Origin: Acidobacteriota bacterium
GTDB lineage: Bacteria > Acidobacteriota > Terriglobia > Terriglobales > Acidobacteriaceae
DNA: 16,231 nucleotides
Direction: 5' to 3'
Assembly (NCBI GenBank): GCA_028873155.1
Contig: JAGWML010000037.1
Location: forward strand, 1-16,231
In this document: in pieces, positions 1-5,716 of the stretch
Numbering within the stretch: the stretch's first letter is position 1
Layout of the letters: each line of letters opens with the position of its first letter
Program-made: the position numbers and the translations under genes
The notes under the pieces: generated by a model
What the model was told of the DNA's origin: nothing
Seen by the model: only the letters and a program-made list of their open reading frames with translations
Database searches by the model: none

Positions 1-2
1 TG

Positions 3-329
3 CAGAATGTGGGAAACAGTCCGGCATTGATGCTCACGGCGATATGCCGGAGCGGATACAGGGAGCGGCTCGGTACGCTCGGACCCGACAAACAAAGAAA
101 GTTCAAATTCGAAGGCAGTTTCAATCTGCCTCAGCAAGCTATTGGGCCGCCCGAATATCAGGACAAACTCAAGCTAGAGGCTCAGCCCGTCCCACTGCGC
201 CTCGAATACACATCTGTGAGCGGGGCAAGATGTTGGACGAACATCAATTTCCCGCTGGGCCGTCAAGGAGTGGTTGATGCAGAGATCGAGCATGGGATGG
301 ATTTTCCTTTGCTCAATACGACCTCATAA
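3..329 (+). CDS. C-terminal part of an unrecognised protein, cut by the window edge
   Basis: An open frame enters from the left edge and ends at a TAA-like stop near 329. It gives about 108 residues ending in PLLNTTS. The first ATG (position 9) lies almost at the edge and has no visible ribosome site, so this is more likely the tail of a longer gene than a complete one. Composition is mixed and soluble-looking, with no membrane segment or motif that I recognise. Base composition is less GC-rich than the genes right of 1600, which fits accessory DNA. It ends 20 bp from the end of the convergent DUF4236 gene. It could also be a chance frame, so confidence is low. Confidence 0.35.
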   Translation, partial: QNVGNSPALMLTAICRSGYRERLGTLGPDKQRKFKFEGSFNLPQQAIGPPEYQDKLKLEAQPVPLRLEYTSVSGARCWTNINFPLGRQGVVDAEIEHGMDFPLLNTTS

Positions 330-349
330 CAGAGATGCACCAAATGCCG

Positions 350-721
350 CTACCGGCGCTTTCCGCCGGTTGTACCGGCAACGACCAGCAGAAACCCCAG
401 AGCCATCGCGACAATCATTCCGACAGCCTCCAAAGTCTCCTCCAACACTTCTCCCACTGTCCACCAGCCGGAATGTTGCACAGGCGGTGCGGCGGTTGCG
501 CTGGTTAACTCGGGAGCGGTATGCGCGCCGCTGTGCCAGCCTTGCTTCGATGTGTAGAAGCAACCCGAGCCGGGCAAGCCGACTGTCTTACGGATGCCGG
601 TGTTGCTGAGTGTGACATGCGCTCCGCGCGCGCCAAGGCTGAGTGACGGCCCGCTCTTCGCAAGGTTGACCGTCAGACCCGGCGCAAGATGCACGCGCCG
701 GAAAAAGCGAAATGATCCCAT
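350..721 (-). CDS. DUF4236 domain protein with C-terminal membrane segment
   Basis: This encodes 123 residues. The N-terminal 55 or so match the DUF4236 pattern: a start MGSFRFFRRVHLAPGLTVNL, then SKSGPSLSLGARGA-like and VGLPGSG-like stretches ending in an aromatic (FYTSK). The function of this domain is unknown; it is a small repeated beta domain found in many bacterial proteins, often in mobile DNA. The C-terminus has a hydrophobic stretch (about residues 96-116, VGMIVAMALGFLLVVAG) followed by GGKRR, so the protein is probably membrane-anchored with a basic cytosolic tail. The ATG at 721 has an AAAGGG Shine-Dalgarno sequence about 8 nt upstream. It stands alone and converges with the left-edge ORF. 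The domain call is firm; no role can be assigned. Confidence 0.75.
   Translation of the reverse strand: MGSFRFFRRVHLAPGLTVNLAKSGPSLSLGARGAHVTLSNTGIRKTVGLPGSGCFYTSKQGWHSGAHTAPELTSATAAPPVQHSGWWTVGEVLEETLEAVGMIVAMALGFLLVVAGTTGGKRR
352..370. repeat. Perfect 7-bp inverted repeat touching the stop codon of the DUF4236 gene
   Basis: ACCGGCG, a 5-nt loop (CTTTC) and CGCCGGT form a perfect hairpin that encodes the last residues of the DUF4236 protein. The TAG stop follows directly in the direction of that gene. There is no T-run after it, so a classical intrinsic terminator is not supported. It could still shape the mRNA 3' end between the two convergent frames. Confidence 0.4.
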
Positions 722-1122
722 CCCGATAACCCTTTCGATGCCCGAGCTTTCACGTTACGGCAGAAACGCCATGCCATGACCCGCCAAGTTTACTCCCAAG
801 CGCCACCGCCAACGGCGAGCCATCGAACGGCGGGAGGATTGCGCGGCCTTGCTCACCAGCTCCCGGCCATGACCCGCAGCACCAGCGCCGGAGGGGATTT
901 CCCGCCCGGATTGTAGCGCCGCCTCAGAGCGTCACCGCGTGCGATTTCAGAGCGAAAATCGGCGCGAAAAACTGTGGGGGAAATTGTGGGGACCCTCAGC
1001 GATTTTCAGCAGTAAACCGCAGTAAGGCACTCAACGCTGGAAACGCGCTGAAAGGTGCATGAATACTGACTCCGAAGCACATCGCGGTAACTGACGGGAA
1101 ACCGCCGAAAATATAGTAAGAC
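722..1122. other. Gene-free stretch left of the tRNA remnant
   Basis: I see no convincing gene here. One plus-strand frame stays open from about 730 to 1064 but has no plausible start codon and is biased to Pro, Ala and Arg as expected for GC-rich noise. A short near-repeat (TGTGGGGG, then TGTGGGGA) lies around 974-991. The 5' half expected of a tRNA (acceptor CGGGACG and a D-arm) is absent just upstream of 1123. Confidence 0.5.
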
Positions 1123-1170
1123 CGCTTGGGGTGCGAGGGGTCGGCAGTTCGAATCTGCCCGTCCCGACCA
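1123..1170 (+). other. 3' half of a tRNA-Pro(GGG) gene, attachment-site remnant
   Basis: The sequence fits tRNA positions 29 to 76. There is an anticodon loop TTGGGGT (anticodon GGG, 1128-1130) with three closing pairs, a 5-nt variable loop, T-arm GGCAG/CTGCC with loop TTCGAAT (1143-1159), acceptor strand CGTCCCG, discriminator A, and an encoded CCA ending at 1170. Pairing in the anticodon stem fails at positions 27-28, and no D-arm or 5' acceptor strand precedes it, so this cannot be a working tRNA. A crossover starting near the anticodon is typical of tyrosine-recombinase integration into tRNA genes, which leaves an intact tRNA at one end of the element and a 3' copy at the other. The intact gene and the integrase would then lie outside the window. 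Confidence 0.75.
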
Positions 1171-1475
1171 TTCATCTCTTCAAATCCAATACCGTTTGCA
1201 TACCCGCAACCCTGCGTGACTGCCGATCCACGAAGCACCCCAACCATGCGCAGCAGCGAAGCGTATGCGCATCAAGTCCAGCCTGCGAGGGGCGCGAGAC
1301 TCCGCGAAGCGGGGTCGAGCAATGCGGCAGTTCAAATCTGCCCGTCCCGACCATTCAACTCTTCAAATCCAATACCGTTTGCATCCCCGCAACCCTGCGT
1401 GACTGCCGATCCACGAAGCACCCCAACCATGCGCAGCAGCGAAGCGTATGCGCATCAAGTCCGGCCTGCGAGGGA
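1142..1475 (+). repeat. Imperfect tandem repeat, period 183 bp, carrying tRNA-Pro 3' ends
   Basis: Copy 1 (1142-1292) and copy 2 (1325-1475) are each about 151 bp and differ at about four positions, for example T-loop TTCGAAT versus TTCAAAT. They are separated by 32 bp of different sequence (1293-1324). Each unit starts with the T-arm, acceptor strand and CCA of tRNA-Pro and continues into the same downstream flank. That flank has a small inverted pair, ATGCGC and GCGCAT, around a GCGAAGC-containing loop. No gene is credible between 1171 and 1616; the frames there are shadows of the tRNA-derived sequence. The repeat is best read as tandem attachment sites or a duplication of the tRNA 3' end. 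Confidence 0.8.
1326..1353 (+). other. Second tRNA-Pro 3' end (T-arm and acceptor strand)
   Basis: GGCAG, TTCAAAT, CTGCC, CGTCCCG, A and CCA repeat the first copy with one T-loop change. The anticodon arm is missing: the bases before 1325 do not match tRNA-Pro. It is therefore shorter than the remnant ending at 1170 and lies exactly 183 bp downstream of it. Confidence 0.7.
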
Positions 1476-1616
1476 AGCGAGGCAATACCAGGCACGCGGC
1501 AAAGAATCACCCCGTTCCGACTCCTCTTGCTGTTCCTGAGCCACAAATGACACCATGGAACTCGCGACGGTATAGGACCGGGCTCTAAGCTGGTCCCATC
1601 ATCGTTCCCTTCAGCC

Positions 1617-2351
1617 ATGCCCATCGGCATACCCATCTTCGGCCCCGTGCACCTTGCCATTCTGGCAGCGGTTCCCGCGTTTGCTGCCCTCCTTGCGATG
1701 CTCCATAGGAGGCTCCCATCCAGAGGCAAGATCATTCGATGGGGGCTGTCCATTCTGCTCGTTGTTTCCTTCGCCTCGTACTATGGCAGCTTCGCCGCGC
1801 AGGGCGTGCCGATGATTCCCAATCATCTCCCGCTGGAACTCTGCGACTCTTCCCTGTGGCTCGTCATCGCCGCGTTGCTGACGCTGCAACCCGCAATCTT
1901 CGACCTTGCGTATTACTGGGCCTTGGCGGGAGCCTCGATGTCCCTGCTCACCCCGAACATGTCGCATCCCTCTCTTTTCCTGGCCATCCAGTTTTTCGCC
2001 GACCATGGTCTGATCGTCGCGGCGACTCTCTACCTCGTGTGGTCCGGGCAGGCCCGGCCGCGCCGAGGGTCGGTCCTCAGGGCGATGGTGGCATTGAACA
2101 TCCTGGCAGCCGTCGTGGGCGTCTTCGATAGTGTCTTCAAGACCGACTATATGTTCCTGCGCACGAAGCCTTCGACCGTCTCACTGCTGGACTTGCTGGG
2201 ACCATGGCCCTGGTACATTCTGAGCCTGGAAGGCGTGGGCTTCGGATTGTTCCTCCTGCTGTATCTTCCGTTCCGACACGCAGGATCGACCGCCGTTTCC
2301 CTGGAGGATTGCCAGAAAGAAACCGCGGCTCAAGTCTCAACTTCGGCGTAA
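1617..2351 (+). CDS. YwaF/TIGR02206-family integral membrane protein
   Basis: This encodes 244 residues with six or seven predicted membrane helices. It carries the hallmarks of the YwaF family (TIGR02206, TP0381 type): NHLPLELCDSSLW near residue 68, AYYWALAGASMSLLTPNMSHPS, FFADHGLIVAATLYLVW, then DYMFLRTKPSTVSLLDLLGPWPWYIL in the last third. Length is normal for the family. No biochemical role is established for this family. The ATG at 1617 (MPIGIPIFGP) has no strong ribosome site, and no better in-frame ATG or GTG is seen just upstream, so the start is less certain than the frame. It is a single gene, the first credible one right of the tRNA remnant, and converges on the hemerythrin gene. 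Confidence 0.82.
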   Translation: MPIGIPIFGPVHLAILAAVPAFAALLAMLHRRLPSRGKIIRWGLSILLVVSFASYYGSFAAQGVPMIPNHLPLELCDSSLWLVIAALLTLQPAIFDLAYYWALAGASMSLLTPNMSHPSLFLAIQFFADHGLIVAATLYLVWSGQARPRRGSVLRAMVALNILAAVVGVFDSVFKTDYMFLRTKPSTVSLLDLLGPWPWYILSLEGVGFGLFLLLYLPFRHAGSTAVSLEDCQKETAAQVSTSA

Positions 2352-2407
2352 GCAATCGGCTCCGGCGGCATGTAGCCCACTCCACCATACTGCTACACGC
2401 CGGGTGC

Positions 2408-2442
2408 CCCATCCTTTGCGCGCTCTTTGCGCAAAGGGTGGG
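2408..2442. repeat. Long hairpin between convergent genes, REP-like
   Basis: The left arm CCCATCCTTTGCGC (2408-2421), a 7-nt loop (GCTCTTT) and the right arm GCGCAAAGGGTGGG (2429-2442) form a 14-bp stem with a single T-G mismatch. It sits between the stop codons of the YwaF-like gene (2351) and the hemerythrin gene (2479). There is no T-tract on either side. It may act as a bidirectional transcription barrier or be a copy of a dispersed intergenic repeat. Confidence 0.6.
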
Positions 2443-2478
2443 ATTCACTTCAGCCACAACCCACACGCGCGCCGCGCC

Positions 2479-3012
2479 CTACACCCGCCGCTTCCTGAAT
2501 TCCTGCCCGATCGCTGCCAGCGTCGCCGCATCCAGCCCCTGCGCCGCACGCGGAAACACCCGCTCCTCTTCGATCTGGATGTGCTCCTCATACAACGCCT
2601 GCAGGCGATGGGTCACCGCGAGCAGCCGCGCCTCTTCGTCGGGCGCAAGTCCGTGGTCGGCGCGCCACTTCGCGTAGAGCCGCACCGTCTCTTCGTGCAG
2701 CGCTTCCGCCTCTTCGTGCTCGCCTTCCAGCCGCTCCATCTCCGCCTGTAGCGCCGCCGAACCCAGCGCGCGCAGCCGCGGAAACACAGACTTTTCTTCA
2801 TCCTGGTTGTGCCGCGGACCCGACTCGCGAAAGTAGCGCACTGCGCCTTCCACCGTCGTCCACTCCTCGCGCGTCAGCGCGCGGCCCTGCGCCCGCCGCG
2901 CCACCTCTCCCAGTACGTGGATAAAAAACTTGATCCGCCGATGGCAGTCCTGCAACATGCCAATCGGATCGTCAAAGCCGCTATCGGGCCGTGCACCAAT
3001 CTGCACCGGCAT
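2479..3012 (-). CDS. Hemerythrin (HHE) domain protein
   Basis: This encodes 177 residues, a four-helix di-iron hemerythrin-like domain. Candidate metal ligands are in the family spacing: His24 (DCHRRI), His68 and Glu72 (HNQDE), His99 and/or His106 (EGEHEEAEALHEE), and His144 and Glu148 (HIQIE). Such proteins bind O2 or NO or handle iron in the cytoplasm. No signal peptide is present. The ATG at 3012 is preceded by GGAGG at a spacing of 8 nt. That GGAGG overlaps the TAG stop of the upstream radical SAM gene, so the two are probably translated as a coupled pair. With Ric/YtfE-like and NnrS genes nearby, a role in NO or redox stress is a reasonable inference. Its exact chemistry is unknown. Confidence 0.85.
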   Translation of the reverse strand: MPVQIGARPDSGFDDPIGMLQDCHRRIKFFIHVLGEVARRAQGRALTREEWTTVEGAVRYFRESGPRHNQDEEKSVFPRLRALGSAALQAEMERLEGEHEEAEALHEETVRLYAKWRADHGLAPDEEARLLAVTHRLQALYEEHIQIEEERVFPRAAQGLDAATLAAIGQEFRKRRV

Positions 3013-3024
3013 GGATTCAACCTC

Positions 3025-4155
3025 CTACGCGCCCTGCAGCACGTGAAGCGTCGTTGCCCGCTTCACTTCCTGCGGGGATTGTACATACCCGCGCGGCACA
3101 TAGCTGCAGCACGGCTCCTCGCCGAATACATTGCCCGTCAGCGCATAGGCGCGCGCCCTTGACCCTCCGCAGATCTGCCGGAACTCGCACGCGCCGCACT
3201 TGCCCTCCAGCCGCTCTGGATTGCGCAGGTCCACAAACAGCGGCGACTCGCGATAAATCGTCGCCAGCGGCTGCCGGCGCACATTGCCGCCCGAGACCGG
3301 CAGAAATCCGCTCGGATACACCTCGCCCGTATGCGAGATGAAGACAAATCCCTTGCCATCATTCAGTCCGCGCGGCGCGCGTCCCACCGTGTCGGCCACC
3401 TTCTCCGCCACCGGCCCGTGCCCATCCTTGCGATGCTGCAGCAGATACCGCCGGTAGTGCTGCGCCTCGGTCGTCTTGATGTCGAAGGGCGCAATCAGAG
3501 CGAGCTCATGCAGCCGCGCAAACACCTGCTCAAATTCATCGGCGCTCAGCAGATCGTTCAGCTTGCCGCGCCCCGTAGGCACCAGAAAGAAGACGCTCCA
3601 GAGCGTGATCTTCAAACCCGCAATCAGCGCCAGGATCTCGTCCATTTCTCCCACATTCCTGCGGCTGAAAGTCGTATTGATCTGCACCGGCAGCCCTGCT
3701 TCATTCGCCCATCGCACCGCATCCAGCGTGCGCGCAAACGAGCCCTGCATGCCGCGAAACCCGTCATGCGTCTCTGAACGCGCTCCGTCCAGACTCACCG
3801 CCAGCCGCGCCAGACCCGCATCCTTCAGGCGAAAGACTACATCGCGCGTCAGCAGCGGCGTAGCGCTCGGCGTCAGGGATACGCGCACGCCCACCTGTCG
3901 CGCATGACCAATCAGCTCGAAAAGATCCGGCCGCTTGATCGGGTCGCCGCCCGTCAGCACAAACACCGGCACGCGCAGCGCCGCAATCTCGTCAATCAGG
4001 CGCTTGCCTTCAGCCGTGCTCAGCTCCTCCGGGTGCCGCTCCGGCTGCGCCGAGGCGCGGCAGTGGACACAGGCAAGGTCGCATGCCTGCGTCACTTCCC
4101 ATATCGCCAGGAAGGGGCGCTCATCAAAATTCACGGTGTCGATCTGCGGGTTCAT
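3025..4155 (-). CDS. Radical SAM/SPASM protein, TIGR04053-like and related to NirJ/AhbC
   Basis: This encodes 376 residues. The radical SAM motif is Cys25-x3-Cys29-x2-Cys32 (ACDLACVHC), and GGDP at 69-72 is the SAM-binding segment. The C-terminal SPASM-like region has Cys320, Cys323, Cys329 and Cys349/350 (GKCGACEFRQICGG, then EEPCC), which would hold an auxiliary Fe-S cluster. The layout resembles NirJ/AhbC/AhbD heme-modifying enzymes and the uncharacterised TIGR04053 family. The usual CGGC of NirJ reads CGGS here (Ser332). The substrate is not known; it could be a tetrapyrrole or a peptide, and no small precursor peptide gene is visible beside it. The ATG at 4155 lies 67 bp from the divergent Crp-family start and has only a weak ribosome site. 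It forms an operon with the downstream hemerythrin gene. Confidence 0.85.
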   Translation of the reverse strand: MNPQIDTVNFDERPFLAIWEVTQACDLACVHCRASAQPERHPEELSTAEGKRLIDEIAALRVPVFVLTGGDPIKRPDLFELIGHARQVGVRVSLTPSATPLLTRDVVFRLKDAGLARLAVSLDGARSETHDGFRGMQGSFARTLDAVRWANEAGLPVQINTTFSRRNVGEMDEILALIAGLKITLWSVFFLVPTGRGKLNDLLSADEFEQVFARLHELALIAPFDIKTTEAQHYRRYLLQHRKDGHGPVAEKVADTVGRAPRGLNDGKGFVFISHTGEVYPSGFLPVSGGNVRRQPLATIYRESPLFVDLRNPERLEGKCGACEFRQICGGSRARAYALTGNVFGEEPCCSYVPRGYVQSPQEVKRATTLHVLQGA

Positions 4156-4177
4156 GTCACTATGGAAGCGCCTGCCG

Positions 4178-4204
4178 ACTGCACCACGCAGTGACTAAAG
4201 TCGC
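4178..4204. promoter_or_regulatory. Candidate Crp-family operator in the divergent promoter region
   Basis: Two overlapping signals lie between the divergent radical SAM and Crp-family genes. ACTGC-N5-GCAGT (4178-4192) is a perfect inverted repeat. GTGACTAAAGTCGC (4191-4204) resembles a GTGA-N6-TCAC CRP-type site with one mismatch. A similar GTGAC site lies on the other side of the regulator gene. Assignment rests on pattern only. Confidence 0.4.
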
Positions 4205-4209
4205 GCTGC

Positions 4210-4215
4210 TACAAT
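4210..4215 (+). promoter_or_regulatory. Putative -10 hexamer of the Crp-family gene
   Basis: TACAAT lies 7 nt before the GTG start at 4223, so transcription would begin at or next to the start codon. No Shine-Dalgarno sequence is present, which fits a leaderless mRNA. No good -35 box is seen 17 nt upstream, as is common for activator-dependent promoters. Confidence 0.45.
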
Positions 4216-4222
4216 TCTTTGC

Positions 4223-4927
4223 GTGCGCCCCGAACACCCCAATCTGGCAGCTTCCCTGCAAAAGACCGGCCTGTTTTCCAACCTCACTCCCTCCGAGCTG
4301 CAATTGCTTGCCGCGCGCACTGTGCGCAAGCTCTTCAGCGCGGGCGAGTTGCTCTTCTCCGAAGGCGAACCATGCACCGGCCTCCACATCGTCTCGCGCG
4401 GAAAGGTCCGCATCTTCAAGACCTCCATCAGCGGCCGCGAACAGGTGCTCGCTGTCGAGGGCCCCGGCAGCTCCGTCGCAGAACTGCCTGTCTTTGACGG
4501 CGGCCCGTATCCCGCCTCAGTCGTCGCTGTCGAGGATTCGGAAATCGCGTTCATCTCCCGCCGTGACTTCCACGCCTATTGCATGGAGCACCCCGACGTC
4601 GCGCTCAAAGTCCTCGCCGTCGTGGGCGCGCGCCTGCGCCGCCTCGTCGGCATCATTGAAGAGCTCTCCTTCACCACCATCCGCCAGCGCCTCGTCGCCA
4701 CACTCGTCAAAATCGCGCAGGCTCAAGGCCAGCAGACACCGCATGGCATCGAGTTCCGCCTGCCCGACAGCCACCAGGAGATCGCCAACCAGCTCGGCAC
4801 CGTGCGCGAGCTCATCTCCCGCAACCTCATGCGTCTGCAGGCCGAAGGCCTCATCGAGGTCGACGCGCGCCGCATCCTCGTCAAGGACATGACCGGACTC
4901 AGCGCCCTGCTCGAAGCCTCATCCTGA
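4223..4927 (+). CDS. Crp/Fnr-family transcription regulator
   Basis: This encodes 234 residues. The N-terminal cyclic-nucleotide-binding-type barrel spans about 15-130 (LFSNLTPSELQLLA, then FSEGEPCTGLHIVSRGKVRI). A long dimer helix follows around 125-148. The C-terminal winged helix spans about 155-222, with HTH DSHQEIANQLGTVRELISRN. Recognition-helix residues Arg195, Glu196 and Arg200 match the R-E-x3-R signature of E. coli CRP, which reads GTGA, rather than the FNR pattern. The N-terminal cysteine cluster of FNR is absent, so it is not an Fe-S oxygen sensor of that type; the ligand could be heme/NO, a nucleotide or something else. The start is GTG at 4223, probably leaderless. It is divergent from the radical SAM operon and 75 bp upstream of the Ric-like gene, so it is the likely local regulator. 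Confidence 0.88.
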   Translation: MRPEHPNLAASLQKTGLFSNLTPSELQLLAARTVRKLFSAGELLFSEGEPCTGLHIVSRGKVRIFKTSISGREQVLAVEGPGSSVAELPVFDGGPYPASVVAVEDSEIAFISRRDFHAYCMEHPDVALKVLAVVGARLRRLVGIIEELSFTTIRQRLVATLVKIAQAQGQQTPHGIEFRLPDSHQEIANQLGTVRELISRNLMRLQAEGLIEVDARRILVKDMTGLSALLEASS

Positions 4928-4942
4928 CAATTTCTTCACTTC

Positions 4943-4966
4943 GTGACAAAAGTTACTGTGACGTCA
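4943..4966. promoter_or_regulatory. Candidate Crp-family operator upstream of the ric-nnrS pair
   Basis: GTGACAAAAGTTAC (4943-4956) is a GTGA-N6-TTAC inverted site with one mismatch to GTGA-N6-TCAC. It is followed at once by the 8-bp perfect palindrome TGACGTCA (4959-4966). Both lie in the 75-bp gap between the regulator stop and the Ric-like start at 5003. This fits control by the adjacent Crp-family protein. Confidence 0.45.
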
Positions 4967-5002
4967 TGAGCGCGGGTCTAGGGTGAGATTGGAGCAACCA
5001 CC

Positions 5003-5716
5003 ATGTGCCTCGCTCATCAACCCATCCGTGAAATCGTCGCCGCCCTCCCCACCTCGCTCGCTGTCTTTGAACGGTTTGACATCGACCTCTGCGCCATGGG
5101 CGACCACACCCTTGCCGATGCCTGTGCTGCACTCAGCCTCTCACTCGATCAGCTCGAAGAAAAGCTTGCCGCACATCTGCCCGCCGAATCTGCTGCCGAC
5201 CCGGCCACGCTCACGCCCATGCAGCTCATCCAGCGCATCGTCCGCGTCCATCATCGGCGCATTCGCCAGGACCTGCCCGCCCTCTGCCGCATGGCCGAGC
5301 GGTTGGAGGCAAAGCATACCGGCACATTCATCAAGAGCGCCGCGCTCGCCGGCATGCTGCGCGATCTGCATACCGGTCTGCTGGCGCACATCGATGCCGA
5401 AGAGCAGATTCTCTTTCCGCTCATCGCGCAACATGCAGAGGATACGCCGCAGTTCACCACACTCGGCCCAGCCCGCTCAATCAGCCACAATCTCCGGCGC
5501 ATCCATCAGGACCACGAAGCCGCAACACAGACGATGGACGGCCTGCGCGAACGCACCAACGGCTTCACGCCGCCGCACTCCGCTTGTGCCACGCACCGCG
5601 CGCTCTTCAGCGGGCTGGCGAGCTTCGAGCAGGATCTGCGCAGCCATCTGCATCTCGAAGACGACATCCTCTTTCCGCGCGCGCTGCATCTCAACGCCGC
5701 CGGAGGCGCAGCATGA
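5003..5716 (+). CDS. ric: Ric/YtfE/ScdA-like di-iron Fe-S cluster repair protein
   Basis: This encodes 237 residues in the family order: an N-terminal ScdA_N-type domain (1-60, IREIVAALPTSLAVFERFDIDLC), then a hemerythrin-like four-helix domain (about 70-230). Di-iron ligand candidates are His83/84 (VHHRRI), His129 and Glu133 (HIDAE), His171 (IHQDHEAA), and His215 and Glu219 (HLHLE). Characterised members repair Fe-S clusters after NO or oxidative damage in the cytoplasm. The CCGG motif usual in the N-terminal domain is degenerate here: CAMG at 30-33, leaving one Cys. The ATG at 5003 has GGAG 8 nt upstream. Its stop overlaps the NnrS start by 4 bp (ATGA), which points to translational coupling. 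The family call is good; the repair mechanism may differ because of the lost cysteine. Confidence 0.85.
   Translation: MCLAHQPIREIVAALPTSLAVFERFDIDLCAMGDHTLADACAALSLSLDQLEEKLAAHLPAESAADPATLTPMQLIQRIVRVHHRRIRQDLPALCRMAERLEAKHTGTFIKSAALAGMLRDLHTGLLAHIDAEEQILFPLIAQHAEDTPQFTTLGPARSISHNLRRIHQDHEAATQTMDGLRERTNGFTPPHSACATHRALFSGLASFEQDLRSHLHLEDDILFPRALHLNAAGGAA

Noticed and set aside
730..1066. Open plus-strand frame that could be an integrase 3' end
   Set aside because: It has no start codon, a noise-like composition and no recombinase motif (no R-H-R-Y residues). An integrase remnant cannot be supported.
1123..1170. Functional tRNA-Pro gene
   Set aside because: There is no D-arm or 5' acceptor strand upstream, and the outer anticodon-stem pairs fail.
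1171..1475. CRISPR array
   Set aside because: There are only two copies of a 151-bp unit with unequal flanks. Repeat and spacer sizes do not fit, and no cas genes are present.
996..1550. Several short frames over the tRNA remnant, on both strands
   Set aside because: Their products include the well-known false peptides that arise from reading tRNA T-arms (GRFELP- and QIRTADPS-like). The sequence is explained by the tRNA 3' ends and the tandem repeat.
5584..5712. Upstream extension of the nnrS frame
   Set aside because: The extra residues lie fully inside ric in another frame. The ATG at 5713 has a proper GGAGG and a 4-bp stop-start overlap.
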